64,000 nt of DNA from Leclercia adecarboxylata (lineage in GTDB: Bacteria; Pseudomonadota; Gammaproteobacteria; Enterobacterales; Enterobacteriaceae), in the NCBI GenBank assembly GCA_901472455.1, contig LR590464.1:3038001-3102000 (forward strand), given 5' to 3'. The translations under genes and the position numbers were made by a program. The notes under the pieces were generated by a model. The model ran no database searches, had not been told where the DNA came from, and worked only from the letters and a program-made list of their open reading frames with translations. This document shows, in pieces, positions 11,175 through 23,741 of the stretch; the stretch's first letter is position 1, and each line of letters opens with the position of its first letter.

Positions 11175-12948
11175 TCAGTTTTTCTCTTCCTTTTTCACCA
11201 CTTCGATACCCAGCTCGGTCAGTGAGGTTGGGTTAGCAAAGCTTGGCGCTTCGGTCATCAGACAGGCCGCAGCGGTGGTTTTCGGGAAGGCGATAACATC
11301 ACGGATGTTGTCGGTGCCGGTCAGCAGCATGGTCAGACGATCCAGACCAAACGCTAGGCCTGCGTGCGGCGGCGTGCCGTACTTCAGGGCGTCCAGCAGG
11401 AAGCCAAACTTCTCGCGCTGTTCCTGTTCGTTGATGCCCAGAATGCCGAATACGGTCTGCTGCATGTCGCCGCTGTGAATACGCACGGAACCGCCGCCGA
11501 CTTCGTAGCCGTTGATCACCATGTCATAGGCGTTTGCCACTGCATCTTCCGGGGCGGCCTTCAACTCTGCCGCGGTCATCTCTTTCGGAGAGGTGAACGG
11601 GTGGTGCATCGCGGTCAGACCGCCTTCGCCGTCGTCTTCAAACATTGGGAAGTCGATTACCCACAGCGGCGCCCATTTGGCTTCGTCGGTCAGGCTCAGG
11701 TCTTTACCCAGCTTCAGACGCAGGGCACCCATTGAATCCGCTACCACTTTCTTATTGTCTGCGCCGAAGAAGATCATGTCTCCGTCCTGGGCTTCAGTAC
11801 GCGCCAGAATGGATTCCACGATGTCAGCATTGAGGAATTTGGCGACCGGGCTGGTGATGCCTTCGATGCCTTTTGCACGCTCGGTGACTTTGATATAAGC
11901 CAGGCCTTTCGCGCCATAAATCTTGATGAAGTTGCCGTAGTCGTCGATTTGCTTACGGCTTAAGCTTGCGCCACCCGGTACGCGCAGAGCAGCCCACGCG
12001 GCCTTTCGCATCGTTAGCCGGGCCGGAGAAGACGGCAAACTCAACGTCTTTCAGCAGGTCAGCAACGTCCACCAGCTCCATCGGGTTACGCAGGTCTGGT
12101 TTGTCGGAGCCGTAACGACGTTCCGCTTCGGCGAAGGTCATGATTGGGAAATCGCCCAGATCCACGCCCTTCACGTCCTGCCACAGGCTACGCACCAGCG
12201 CTTCCATCACTTCACGCACCTGCTCGGCGGTCATGAAGGAGGTCTCGACGTCGATCTGGGTGAATTCAGGCTGACGGTCAGCACGCAGGTCTTCGTCACG
12301 GAAGCATTTCACGATCTGATAATAACGATCGAAACCGGACATCATCAGCAGCTGTTTGAACAGCTGAGGAGACTGTGGCAGCGCGTAGAATTTACCTTTA
12401 TGCACACGGGACGGCACGAGGTAGTCACGTGCGCCTTCCGGGGTCGCTTTGGTCAGCATCGGGGTTTCGATATCGAGGAAACCGTGATCGTCCATAAAGC
12501 GGCGCACCAGGCTGGTGATTTTCGCACGGGTTTTCAGGCGCTCGGCCATTTCCGGGCGACGCAGGTCGAGGTAGCGATATTTCAGACGCGCTTCTTCGGT
12601 ATTGACGTGGTTGAAGTCCAGCGGCAGTGATTCTGAACGGTTAATAATGGTCAGATCGGTCGCCAGCACTTCGATTTCGCCGGTCGCCATGTCGCTGTTG
12701 ATGTTCTTTTCGTCACGCGCACGCACGGTGCCGGTCACCTGGATGCAGAACTCATTACGCAGCTCGGAGGCCAGCTTTAACGCGTCGGCACGATCTGGAT
12801 CGAAAAACACCTGCACGATGCCTTCACGGTCGCGCATATCGATAAAGATAAGGCTGCCAAGATCACGACGACGGTTGACCCAACCACACAGGGTCACCTG
12901 CTGTCCGACGTGGGACTGACGCAGCTGCCCGCAATATTCTGTACGCAT
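11175..12948 (-). CDS. aspS: Aspartyl-tRNA synthetase (one frameshift)
   Basis: Charges tRNA-Asp; a class II synthetase with an N-terminal OB anticodon-binding domain ([14 protein letters not shown]). Motif 2 lies around [18 protein letters not shown] and motif 3 at GLAFGLDRL. One extra G in the run at 11993-11995 breaks the frame inside the bacterial GAD insertion domain (after KGRV). Removing it gives 590 residues, exactly the E. coli length. Because the gene is essential, a sequencing error is far more likely than a real mutation. Confidence 0.95.
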
Positions 12949-13189
12949 GAGATATCCCTTAACTTAGCCGCAGGCTACAAGGTCGCAGCTTTCTGTATGT
13001 CAAACTGGATGAAAAAAGGCGGCTTATTATACTGGAAATTCCGCCAGACGATAAGAGAGAAGCACACCAGACGCGCGATTGCTGCTCGCATCTTGCATAT
13101 TCTCACAAAAATTAACAAAAATATCAGGCCCGGAACACGCCATGGCAGCGTAAGGTATTAGCAACACTAACTATTTAACAGGAAAAACC

Positions 13190-13756
13190 ATGTTGACATT
13201 CGACGCTGCTAAAACTGCCCTGGTCGTCATCGATTTACAGGAAGGGATCCTGCCCTTTGCCGGTGGCCCGCATACCGCCCAGGACGTGGTCAGCCGCAGC
13301 GCCCGCCTGGCACAAAAAATGCCGCGCCAACGGTTCGCCGGTGGTGTTGGTCCGTGTCGGCTGGTCTGCTGACTTCGCCGAAGCGCTGAAACAGCCTGTC
13401 GATGCCCAGGGGGCGGCCCATGCCCTGCCGGACAACTGGTGGGACTACCCGCTGTCACTTGGCAAGCAGGAGAGCGATATTGAAGTGACCAAACGCCAGT
13501 GGGGCGCTTTCTACGGCACCGATCTTGAGCTGCAGCTGCGTCGTCGCGGCATCGAGACTATAATTCTCTGCGGGATCGCCACCAATATTGGCGTGGAATC
13601 TACGCGCGCAACGCCTGGGAGATGGGCTTTAATCTGGTGATCGCCGAAGATGCATGCAGCACGGCCACCACCGAGCAGCACCAGGCCAGCATGACCCATA
13701 TCTTCCCGCGCATCGCCCGTGTGCGCAGCACTGAAGAGATTATCAACGCGCTATGA
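13190..13756 (+). CDS. yecD: YecD, isochorismatase-family hydrolase (two compensating frameshifts)
   Basis: Cysteine hydrolase-like protein of the isochorismatase superfamily; its natural substrate is not known to me. The N-terminus ([14 protein letters not shown]) carries the catalytic Asp, and the loop around [12 protein letters not shown] carries the nucleophile Cys. An extra A in the run near 13318 and a missing G near 13602 cancel out, so the span gives 188 residues, the E. coli length. Its stop TGA overlaps the yecE start (ATGA). Confidence 0.87.
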
Positions 13757-14571
13757 TCTATCTGGGTTTACCCCAATGGTCGCACCCGAAGTGGGTGCGG
13801 CTGGGCATTAACGGTCTTGAAGAGTACGCCCGCCACTTTAACTGTGTGGAGGGCAACACCACGCTGTACGCCCTGCCAAAGGCCGAGGTGGTGGCGCGCT
13901 GGCGGGAGCAAACCCGCGACGATTTTCGTTTTTGCTTTAAATTCCCGGCCACCATCTCCCATCAGGCCGCGCTGCGTAATTGCGACGATTTGACCGAGGA
14001 GTTTTTCTCCCGGCTGTCACCGCTGGCGAACCGCATCGGCCAGTACTGGGTGCAGCTCCCCGCCACCTTTGGCCCCCGCGATCTGCCTGCATTATGGCAG
14101 TTCCTCGATGGCCTGCCCCGGGAATTTACCTACGGGGTTGAAGTTCGTCATCCTGAGTTCTTCATGAAAGGCGAGGCAGAGCAAGCGCTCAATCGCGGTC
14201 TGCACGAGCGCGGCGTCAATCGAACCATCCTTGACAGCCGTCCGGTACATGCCGCCGTGCCGCACAACGAAGCCATCATCGACGCCCAGCGCAAAAAACC
14301 GAAAGTGCCGGTGCATGCGGTGATGACCGCCAGCAACCCGATGGTGCGTTTTATCGGCAGCGACAATATGCCGCAAAACCAGGCGCTGTTTGCCGTCTGG
14401 CTGCAGACCCTGGCGAAGTGGGAACAGACCGCCACGCCGTATCTTTTTTTACATACGCCTGATATTGCCCAGGCGCCTGAACTGGTCGATGCTCTCTGGC
14501 AAGCCTTGCGGGACGTGGCTCCGTCGATGGGCGATGCCCCCACCATTCCGCAGCAATCTTCTCTTTTCTGA
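13753..14571 (+). CDS. yecE: YecE, DUF72 family protein
   Basis: Conserved cytoplasmic protein of the DUF72 (TIM-barrel-like) family with no established reaction. It has 272 residues, as in E. coli, from [14 protein letters not shown] to IPQQSSLF, and the frame is intact. It is coupled to yecD through the ATGA overlap and followed after 51 bp by yecN, forming a small yecDE(N) unit. Confidence 0.93.
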   Translation: MIYLGLPQWSHPKWVRLGINGLEEYARHFNCVEGNTTLYALPKAEVVARWREQTRDDFRFCFKFPATISHQAALRNCDDLTEEFFSRLSPLANRIGQYWVQLPATFGPRDLPALWQFLDGLPREFTYGVEVRHPEFFMKGEAEQALNRGLHERGVNRTILDSRPVHAAVPHNEAIIDAQRKKPKVPVHAVMTASNPMVRFIGSDNMPQNQALFAVWLQTLAKWEQTATPYLFLHTPDIAQAPELVDALWQALRDVAPSMGDAPTIPQQSSLF

Positions 14572-14622
14572 TCCCAGCCCCTATCATATGAAGTGCCATC
14601 TGCCAAAAAACAGGGAGTTTGT

Positions 14623-15018
14623 ATGGTTTGCGCGCTGTATGCGGTGCTGGGTGCGTTACTGTTAATTAAGTTTTCGTTCGATGTTGCGCGCCTGCGGATG
14701 TTATACCGCGTCTCTTATGGCGACGGTGGGTTTTCGGAGCTGCAAACCGCGATCCGCATTCATGGCAATGCGGTGGAGTACATCCCGGCTGCCTTGATCC
14801 TGCTGTTGTTTATGGAAATGAACGGTGCCGAGACCTGGATGGTGCATGTCTGCGGCCTGCTGCTGATTGCCGGACGTCTGATGCACTATTATGGTCTGCA
14901 TCAGCGCCTGTTCCGCTGGCGCCGCTCCGGTATGAGCGCCACCTGGTGTTCGCTTGTGCTAATGGTGCTGGCTAACCTGTGGTATATGCCGTGGGAGTTG
15001 GTTTTCTCATTGCATTAG
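14623..15018 (+). CDS. yecN: YecN, MAPEG-family membrane protein
   Basis: Small integral membrane protein of the MAPEG superfamily (eicosanoid and glutathione metabolism-type fold); its bacterial function is unknown. It has 131 residues with about four hydrophobic helices and the family motif [14 protein letters not shown] 14623 has AGGGA at 14612-14616 and gives the E. coli length; an upstream ATG at 14593 lacks such spacing. Confidence 0.92.
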   Translation: MVCALYAVLGALLLIKFSFDVARLRMLYRVSYGDGGFSELQTAIRIHGNAVEYIPAALILLLFMEMNGAETWMVHVCGLLLIAGRLMHYYGLHQRLFRWRRSGMSATWCSLVLMVLANLWYMPWELVFSLH

Positions 15019-15058
15019 CGCACAATACGCCCCTTTATTTTTCCCGGATTTTTACGTT

Positions 15059-16767
<1,709 letters not shown>

Positions 16768-16773
16768 TGTTTT

Positions 16774-16801
16774 GCCGGGTGGCGGCTTCGCCTGACCCGG
16801 C
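16774..16801. repeat. Single REP unit
   Basis: The palindrome GCCGGGTGGCGG-CTTCG-CCTGACCCGGC has the form of an enterobacterial REP sequence and lies directly after cmoB, in the convergent gap facing cutC/MicL. Confidence 0.7.
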
Positions 16802-16876
16802 CTTAATCGGGCGCGTTTTATCCCGACTATTTCAGGTTGCAGCGGCGTGGCTTGAAACAGGAAGGATAAAATGGAC

Positions 16877-16908
16877 AAAAAAAGACCCCTGTTGAAATTG
16901 CAGGGGCC
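16877..16908 (-). terminator. Terminator of cutC / MicL
   Basis: On the minus strand the stem AGGCCCCTG pairs with CAGGGGTCT and is followed by seven U. This is the shared 3' end of cutC mRNA and of the MicL sRNA. Confidence 0.8.
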
Positions 16909-17184
16909 TGGTACAAACAAGCATCATATTGGGCGACATGATGCGCGGTAAAAACTGTTTCAGCGGCGAAACCTTTCGATTATCGCCTTCATCTCTGCAA
17001 CCGACTCGCCATCGACGCCATAGCGGGAATATTCATCCGCTTCGGCATCCGTCGACATCGACAAGCCTGTGTTGCGATAGCGCATGGGTGACGGCAACCA
17101 TTTGCCTGCCGAGCTGTGAAGCTCTTCTACCCCTGCCTGTAAAAACGTTTCCAGGTTAGCGGCGCGAACGCCAGCACCCGCCAT
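16877..17184 (-). ncRNA. micL: MicL sRNA (and its processed 3' form), within the cutC 3' end and 3' UTR
   Basis: In E. coli MicL is a sigma-E-dependent sRNA of about 307 nt that starts inside cutC, is cut to an about 80-nt 3' form, and represses lpp, the Braun lipoprotein mRNA. Here a sigma-E-like promoter sits inside cutC (-35 GGAACT at 17213-17218; -10-like TTCCAA at 17190-17195). The distance from the predicted start near 17184 to the end of the U-run at 16877 is 308 nt. The 3' UTR (TTTGTACCAGGCCCCTGCAA) ends in a strong terminator. The call rests on position, length and promoter, not on a database match. Confidence 0.72.
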
Positions 17185-17704
17185 TATTATTGGAACACCT
17201 GATCGCCCTTTTAGTTCCTTAATTAATGAAATACCTTTTTCGGCAGAGGGCTGCTGGCCGGAGGTGAGCACCCGTGCAACCCCCAGTTTCCGCGAGGTTT
17301 TCAAAGGCTTGCTGCGGATTTACGCACATATCGAAGGCGCGATGAAAAGTTACCGCCATCCCCTGCGCGGCGGCCATAATCTGGCGCATACGCGGCATAT
17401 CGATATGGCCATCCTCATTCAGCAGGCCGGTTACCAGCCCCGGGAAACCCAGTTGCTTCACGAGGGCGATATCGTCCAGCATGGCGTCAAACTCGCCCGG
17501 GCTGTAGCAAAAGTCCCCGCCGCGGGGGCGAATGATCGGATGCACGGGGATACTTACCGCCTGACGCACCGATTTCAGCACACCATACGAGGGGGTCAGC
17601 CCGCCCTCTTTCGGGGCCGCACAAAGTTCAATACGATCGGCACCCTGCTGCTGTGCGGTCAGGGCACACTCCATGCTGTAACAACAAATCTCCAGCAATG
17701 CCAC
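16960..17704 (-). CDS. cutC: CutC-family protein (one frameshift)
   Basis: TIM-barrel protein once linked to copper homeostasis; in E. coli that phenotype was later traced to loss of MicL encoded in its 3' end. The N-terminus is [14 protein letters not shown]. Conserved blocks are [29 protein letters not shown] and [12 protein letters not shown]. One extra base near 17285 (GGAAACTGG) breaks the frame. Corrected length is 247 residues, against 248 in E. coli. Confidence 0.9.
17190..17218 (-). promoter_or_regulatory. Candidate sigma-E promoter of MicL inside cutC
   Basis: On minus, GGAACT (17213-17218) is the sigma-E -35 core and TTCCAA (17190-17195) is a fair -10, with a 17-base spacer. The -35 codes for part of Lys-Glu-Leu of CutC, so coding and promoter signals overlap. 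Confidence 0.55.
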
Positions 17705-17789
17705 GAAACCTCCTTACGATGGGTTAGGTTTTGCATCATGCCATGCCGCCATATCTGCGACACGGCGTCAGCTCACAAAGTCTTATGCA

Positions 17790-18350
17790 TTATTCTTCGC
17801 TGGCGACAATCTCTTCGATGGTCCATGGGTGAAACTTCACCGTCACGCTCCCATCGGTGACCGCCAGCGTCGGGTTCGGCAGACGTTCGCGCTCCCCTTT
17901 TGGTGAACTGGTTTTGACAAAGATCCCAGGCTGGCTCAGTCCGTGGTCAGACAGCAGCGCCAGGGCACGGGCATTCAGGGTATCGGGGTCGCCAGGCAGC
18001 ACGATTTCGATGTGCTCCCAGCCTTCGAGGGGATAGCGTTTCTCACCCGGCCACGGCAGTTCAACGACCGTAAAGCGCCAGTGAGCAACGCACACCGGCT
18101 CATGCAGTTTAAACAGGCAGATCGGGCGGCCATTGATGATGTTTTCCGAGAGCAGCTCGCCGCACTGCTCAAACCCGCGTCGCCAGCGCTCAGCGGTGGC
18201 GTTCTGGTGGCAGCGCAGAGAGATATGGTCTGCTGCGAGCGGGGCAATATCCAGCCCCAGGCGCCCGGTAAGTGCTGTAAAAGCCTGGGTGAAACGCGGT
18301 AAATCAGCTGCAATATCCTGCAGCTCGTCAACAGATTGCCAGTTCGCCAT
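17790..18350 (-). CDS. yecM: YecM, VOC-superfamily protein
   Basis: Small cytoplasmic protein with a vicinal-oxygen-chelate/glyoxalase-like fold; its substrate is unknown and it has been listed as a possible metal-binding enzyme. It has 186 residues against 188 in E. coli, with recognisable blocks ADHISLRCHQNATAERW and WEHIEIVLPGD. Start ATG 18350 gives MANWQS; ATGs a little upstream (18353, 18371) are not family-like. It is intact, between cutC and the divergent argS. Confidence 0.9.
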   Translation of the reverse strand: MANWQSVDELQDIAADLPRFTQAFTALTGRLGLDIAPLAADHISLRCHQNATAERWRRGFEQCGELLSENIINGRPICLFKLHEPVCVAHWRFTVVELPWPGEKRYPLEGWEHIEIVLPGDPDTLNARALALLSDHGLSQPGIFVKTSSPKGERERLPNPTLAVTDGSVTVKFHPWTIEEIVASEE

Positions 18351-18430
18351 CATTCCTACTCTTATCGTCATGCAAAAGCGTTAATTTACTCTGTTGCTGC
18401 CCGACGACCAACCGCTGATTTGAGCCAGTG

Positions 18431-18459
18431 CTGACGGCAACGGGCAATTGCAGTATACT
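18431..18459 (+). promoter_or_regulatory. Sigma-70 promoter of argS
   Basis: CTGACG (18431-18436) and TATACT (18454-18459) are separated by 17 bp. They lie 67 bp before the argS start, and no other strong -10 is seen in the 175-bp yecM-argS gap. Confidence 0.6.
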
Positions 18460-18525
18460 CCCGGCCTAAATTCTTTAACGGGCGCGGCAGCATGATGGCC
18501 CGCGTCAAAAATGTAAGGTATCCCG

Positions 18526-20260
18526 GTGAATATTCAGGCTCTTCTCTCAGAAAAAGTCAGTCAGGCACTGATTGCTGCAGGCGCACCTGCAGACTGTGAA
18601 CCGCAGGTTCGTCAGTCAGCGAAAGTACAGTTTGGCGACTATCAGGCCAATGGCGTGATGGCAGTGGCTAAAAAACTGGGCATGGCGCCGCGACAACTCG
18701 CAGAGCAGGTCCTGACGCATCTGGATCTCCAGGGTATCGCCAGCAAAACCGAAATCGCCGGGCCGGGCTTTATCAATATCTTCCTCGACCCTGCCTTCCT
18801 GGCGCAGCATGTTGATGCGGCCCTGAAGTCCGACCGTCTGGGCGTGGCGCAGCCACCAGCGCAAACCATCGTCGTTGACTACTCCGCCCCTAACGTGGCG
18901 AAAGAGATGCACGTAGGTCACCTGCGCTCCACCATTATCGGCGACGCATCGGTGCGCACCCTTGAGTTCCTCGGCCATAACGTGATCCGCGCGAACCACG
19001 TCGGTGACTGGGGTACTCAGTTCGGCATGCTGATCGCCTGGCTGGAAAAGCAGCAGCAGGATAACGCGGGTGAAATGGCGCTGGCCGACCTCGAAGGCTT
19101 CTACCGCGACGCGAAAAAGCACTATGACGAAGACGAAGCCTTTGCCGAGCGCGCACGTAGCTACGTGGTGAAACTGCAGGGCGGCGACGAGTATTTCCGT
19201 CAGATGTGGCGTCAGCTGGTGGATATCACCATGTCCCAGAACCAGCTCACCTACGATCGCCTGAACGTCACCCTGACCCGTAAGGATGTGATGGGCGAGA
19301 GCCTGTACAACCCGATGCTGGCCGGGATCGTGGCCGACCTGAAGGCCAAAGGGCTGGCGGTCGAGAGCGAAGGCGCAACGGTGGTCTTCCTTGACGAGTA
19401 TAAAAACAAAGAAGGCGAACCGATGGGCGTCATCATCCAGAAAAAGGATGGCGGCTACCTCTATACCACGACCGACATCGCCTGCGCCAAGTATCGTTAC
19501 GAGACGCTGCATGCGGATCGCGTCCTCTATTACATCGACTCCCGTCAGCACCAGCACCTGATGCAGGCGTGGACCATCGTGCGTAAAGCAGGCTATGTAC
19601 CGGATTCCGTGCCGCTGGAACACCACATGTTCGGCATGATGCTGGGCAAAGACGGCAAGCCGTTCAAAACCCGTGCGGGCGGCACCGTGAAGCTGGCAGA
19701 TCTGCTGGACGAGGCGCTGGAACGTGCCCGCCGTCTGGTGGCCGAGAAAAACCCGGACATGCCTGCGGACGAGCTGGAAAAACTGGCTAACGCCGTCGGT
19801 ATCGGTGCGGTGAAGTATGCGGATCTCTCCAAGAACCGTACCACCGATTATGTCTTCGACTGGGATAACATGCTGGCCTTCGAAGGCAACACCGCCCCCG
19901 TATATGCAGTATGCCTATACCCGTGTGCTGTCCGTCTTCCGTAAAGCCGACATTGACGAAAGCGTGCTGGCCCAGGCGCAGGTGACCATCAGCGAAGATC
20001 GCGAAGCTCAGCTGGCGGCGCGCCTGCTGCAGTTCGAAGAGACGCTGGCCGTGGTCGCCCGCGACGGTACGCCACATGTGATGTGTGCCTACCTGTACGA
20101 TCTGGCGGGTCTGTTCTCCGGCTTCTATGAGCACTGCCCTATTCTCTCTGCAGAGAGTGAAGCCGTGCGCAACAGCCGCCTGAAGCTGGCGCAGCTGACG
20201 GCGAAGACCCTGAAGCTGGGTCTGGATACCCTGGGTATCGAAACCGTAGAACGTATGTAA
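18526..20260 (+). CDS. argS: Arginyl-tRNA synthetase (one frameshift)
   Basis: Charges tRNA-Arg; a class I synthetase. The HIGH-like motif appears as HVGHLRS within [20 protein letters not shown], after an N-terminal Add-1 tRNA-binding domain. The DALR anticodon domain ends in [10 protein letters not shown]. It starts with GTG at 18526, preceded by AAGGT. One extra C in the run at 19898-19902 (after GNTAP) shifts the last 120 codons. Corrected length is 577 residues, exactly as E. coli. The gene is essential, so the break is presumably an artefact. Confidence 0.96.
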
Positions 20261-20316
20261 TCTGTGATGATTGGCTAGCCCCGGTAGCGAAGCGCCATCA
20301 GGGCTACAGAACGAAT

Positions 20317-20345
20317 AAAAAACCCGGCATCTGCCGGGTTTTTTA
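20317..20345. terminator. Bidirectional terminator between argS and rhiN
   Basis: AAAAAACCCGGCA-TC-TGCCGGGTTTTTT is a strong GC stem flanked by A and T runs. It serves the converging argS (plus) and rhiN (minus). Confidence 0.85.
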
Positions 20346-20348
20346 TTA

Positions 20349-21489
20349 TCAGAAGTACTTGCGGAGATATTCCGTTAAACAGAGGATCGCCATCGCCTGG
20401 CCGTACGGCATGGAGGTTAGCGGGATCTGGCGATAGAACTCCAGATCGCTGCCCATCCCGGTTCCAAACGAGGTTTGCAGCAGTTCGCCGTCCGGGGAGA
20501 TGTTCTTCACAATCCCGCGAATGGCTTTCTCGGCAACTATGGCGTATTCCGCCGCCACATAACGCTTACGCACCGCTTTCAGGATCCCGTAGCTAAACCC
20601 TGCCGTCGCCGAGGCCTCCAGATAGGAGTTCGGATCATCAAGCAGCGTGTGCCACAGGCCGCTCTCATCCTGACATTTCGCCAGGGCGGCGATCTGCGCA
20701 TTCAGCACCTGCACCAGATAACGGCGCACGGCATTGTTCTCCGGCAGATCCACCAGCTCCAGGAAGTCGGGTATCACGATGGTCAGCCAGCTGTTGCCGC
20801 GCGCCCAGCGGGCATTGGCAAAGTTGTGCTGACCGTCATAGTTCCAGCCGTGGAACCACAGCCCGGTCTCCCGATCCATCAGGTTTTGCACATGCAGCAG
20901 GAACTGATAGACCGCCTCTTCCACGTATTCCGGTTTATTAAGCAGTTTGCCAATCTTCGCCAGCGGCAGGACGGTCATCATCAGGGTGTCATCCCACATC
21001 TGCTGATGATTCTCTTCTGCCAGGGTGATGTGCTGCATACCGCCGTGATCGGTGCGCGGCATGTCGTTCATCGCCCACTCTGCCCAGCTCTCCAGCCACG
21101 GCAGCCATGCCGGGTTGCGCGTCTCTTCATAACGATACGCAAGGGTCAAAAACGGCGACATGGTGTTGACGTTTTTAGTCGTGGCCCCTTCGGCGAAGCG
21201 GTCGGCAAACCAGCTGTCGATGATATCGCGCATGCCTTCATCCCCGGTCTGGCAGTAATACTGCCAGATACCGTAGAGACCGACCCCATGGCGTCCACTC
21301 CCAGCCCGCCCAGCCTTTGGTGTCGATTACGCGCCCGTCGTCCAGCCGCAGTAAAAACTCGCCGGTTTTATCGTGAATGTTCACCAGGTTATGCGTCACT
21401 TTCTGGATCAGCGCTTTCAGTTCATCCCTGGCGATAAAACGCTCGGGCTGACGCAGTAACGGGCTATGTTTGACAGGCCAAACCTTCAT
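20349..21489 (-). CDS. rhiN: RhiN-like unsaturated rhamnogalacturonyl hydrolase, GH105 (one frameshift)
   Basis: Cytoplasmic enzyme that removes the unsaturated galacturonyl residue from oligomers made by rhamnogalacturonan lyases. GH105 features: WDDTLMM with a catalytic-type Asp, NARWARGNSWL, and the (alpha/alpha)6-barrel repeats. An extra base around 21280-21295 (GWEWT/GVGLYG junction) splits the first 70 codons from the rest. Corrected length is about 379 residues. It follows rhiT with a 96-bp gap, forming a rhiTN transport-and-cleavage pair. Not part of the E. coli gene order, so accessory. The symbol rests on the Dickeya precedent and family resemblance. Confidence 0.78.
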
Positions 21490-21585
21490 AATCTTAACCT
21501 CTGTTGTATGTCGAATTCAGTGGAGCACGTTCTTTCAGGGACGGTGCAGCGGGTTTATTGCGATTCAGATAGCCGATGTTGTTGT

Positions 21586-23084
21586 TTACCCCACAGGCAG
21601 TCGTACGGCATACCGGGCCAGCATTTCGACCGTAGCGCGCGCCTGCGGCGTGGCGGTCTCCGGCATCGCACGGCCAGACTCACGCATTTTGGCGGTCTCT
21701 TCCCGCAGCGTGCTGTGCGTTTGTAAGTTCAGCTTAAAGCGCAGTGACACCAGGAAGCCGCAGCACAGGACCAGAATGGTGCCCACGCTCAGGATCATCA
21801 GAATGGTGTGGCTTACCTCTTCAGGCTGTACCTTCTGCCCGCTGACAAAACCGGACATCTGCATGACGATACCCACCAGCATGATGGCCCCCGCCTGCGA
21901 CGCTTTGCGGGTTAAGGTCATTGATGCCCGCAAAGATGCCTTCGCGACGTTGACCAGTGATCACTTCATCCACGTCAGCAATGTAGGTGTAGGTATTCCA
22001 CGGCACATAGTTGATGCCACCGCGGCCCAGACCTGCCAGAGCAGACACCAGCAACAGCAGCGCGTAGATATCGCTCATACCGGCATAATAAAGCCCTGCG
22101 TAGGAGAGCGACGCCAGACCAAACAGCACCACCACCATGCGGTAGGACGGGGCCGGGCCAAAGCGGATGCACAGTGGGATCATGGCGATCACGGCGAGGA
22201 ACTGGAAGATGGCCATCGTGCCCAACAGGTTCGAGGCCATTGACGCTTCCTGCATCAGCACAAAGACCACGTAGTAGGTAAAGACGGCGTTAAACACGTC
22301 CTGCGCGATATAACCCCCGAGGTACATGCCCAGATGCTGACGGAAAATTTTGATCCGCAGGGTGGAGCTTAACTCAACGAACAGACGGTTCAGGCTCTGA
22401 CCGGAGGGTCAGTTTTTTCTTCTCTTCTTCTGCACGCAGCGCGGCTTCGCTCCACTCTTCACGCGGGCGTTCCCAGGTAAAGAACCAGACGAAGGTGAGC
22501 ATCAGGGCGCACAGCACCGAGAACACCAGGCTGGCGTAGAAGAAGGAGATGGCATTGTCTTTGCCAAAATGGGTTAACAGAATGCCCGGCAGGAACGACG
22601 CCAGAATGGCCGACATCTGCGCCATAGAGAGATACGCGCGCCGGAGAACTTGGTTTTCTGGTTTGAAATCATCGGTCATTTCCGGCACCAGCGTTTCGTA
22701 CGGTACCAGGATCATGGTGTAAACGATATCAAAGACCAGATAGGTCAGCAGGTAGTACCAGAAGCCCATATCCCCCGACCCACATCAGCGAGTAGCTGAA
22801 GACGCACGGGATACCGAGCAGGATAAAGAACTTACGGCGCCAAAGCGTTTGCCAAGCCAGGTGGTACCAAAGTTATCGGTCAGGAAGCCCATCAGCGGAC
22901 TGACGACGGCATCGAGCACCCTTGCGGCAGCAAAGATGAAGGTGGCCTCAATCGGCGTAAGGCCGCAGAAAGTGGTATAGAAATAGAGCAACCAGGCAGC
23001 GGTTAACGCTGTGGTTCCCGCTCCGAGAAAATCGCCCGATCCGTAGGCCAGATAGTTTGCAAGTCCAATTTTACGTGTTTTCAT
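21586..23084 (-). CDS. rhiT: RhiT-like GPH-family oligosaccharide:cation symporter (about six frameshifts)
   Basis: Inner-membrane 12-helix symporter of the glycoside-pentoside-hexuronide family. By its partner rhiN it likely imports rhamnogalacturonan oligosaccharides. The N-terminus (LANYLAYGSGDFLG) and the loop VPYETLVPEMTDDF are family features. One-base errors occur near 22838 (missing), 22778 (extra), 22667 (extra), 22635 (missing), 22408 (extra) and 21922 (extra). The third and fourth restore NQKTKFSGARIS. Corrected length is about 498 residues. The density of breaks is above the window average, so true decay cannot be fully excluded. Confidence 0.75.
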
Positions 23085-23252
23085 TACCGTCGACCCTGTA
23101 AGTTTAAGATGACTCCCGGTTAACCCGGAGGGAACGGGAGTGTCTACAGGGTTACAGTAAAAGTATCCCTACGCGGATACCTTTCTGTTTCTGCCACCGC
23201 TATCCGGCAACTGGCAAAAATGCAAAGAGATTTACTACGCGCGTCACTCTTT

Positions 23253-23270
23253 TATAAAACAGTGTTTCTT
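23253..23270. promoter_or_regulatory. Candidate KdgR operator upstream of rhiTN
   Basis: TATAAAAC-AGT-GTTTCTT resembles the KdgR consensus AATRAAAY-NNN-RTTTYATT, an imperfect palindrome. It lies about 170 bp before rhiT. KdgR controls pectinolysis genes, including rhiTN, in Dickeya. The match is partial, so this is a candidate only. The rest of the 261-bp rhiT-flhE gap shows no gene. Confidence 0.4.
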
Positions 23271-23345
23271 TTGCTTCAAAAGGCGAGGTCAATAATGAGA
23301 GCCAGTCATCCAGAATGGCCTGATAACTGGCGAAAAAGCGGGCAT

Positions 23346-23741
23346 TTAGCGGTAGTTGACGATCACTTCGTTACCGTTGCACCTTCAGGGCGGGGATCAG
23401 GCGACCGCCGCCCGGCACTTCCAGATAAAGCGCAGCGGCTCAGCCGCGGGTACGCTGTTAAAGGCATGGGTGGTGCCGCTGGCACCGTCCAGTTCGGTGC
23501 AGCGCGCCTGGGAGCATAACCGCACCCGCAGGCCAGCCGGGATCGGGCCGTTCAGCTCATAGCGCCAGGCCACCAGCGTCATCAAACCCGACACCGGCTG
23601 CTTCGCAGAGAGCGGGCGCGACGAGGCCGCCACGCCGCGGTTATTGAGGGTCAGGCCGATACTGCTGTCCTGCCAGGCCCCCTCGCCTGCCGCCTGCGCC
23701 ACCATCGGCAGCGCCAGTAACAACAAGAGTTTACGCATCAT
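23346..23741 (-). CDS. flhE: Flagellar protein FlhE (two frameshifts)
   Basis: Periplasmic protein of the flhBAE operon that helps gate the flagellar export apparatus against proton leak. It has a signal peptide (LLLLALPMVAQA) and mature blocks YELNGP-PAGLRVRLCSQ. A missing base near 23418 and an extra base near 23365 disturb the tail. With correction it runs to VIVNYR and the stop at 23346-23348, 131 residues against 130 in E. coli. Its start overlaps the flhA stop (ATGA). Confidence 0.87.

Noticed and set aside
18616-19626. A 336-codon open frame antisense to argS
   Set aside because: It is the mirror of a strongly biased coding sequence. It matches no family and has no ribosome site. The sense frame is argS.
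20275-20310. Possible REP unit after argS
   Set aside because: The arms (GGCTAGCCC...CAGGGCTAC) pair poorly and do not fit the REP consensus.
20475-21437. A 320-codon open frame antisense to rhiN
   Set aside because: The sense strand encodes a clear GH105 enzyme; the antisense product is low-complexity and without homology.
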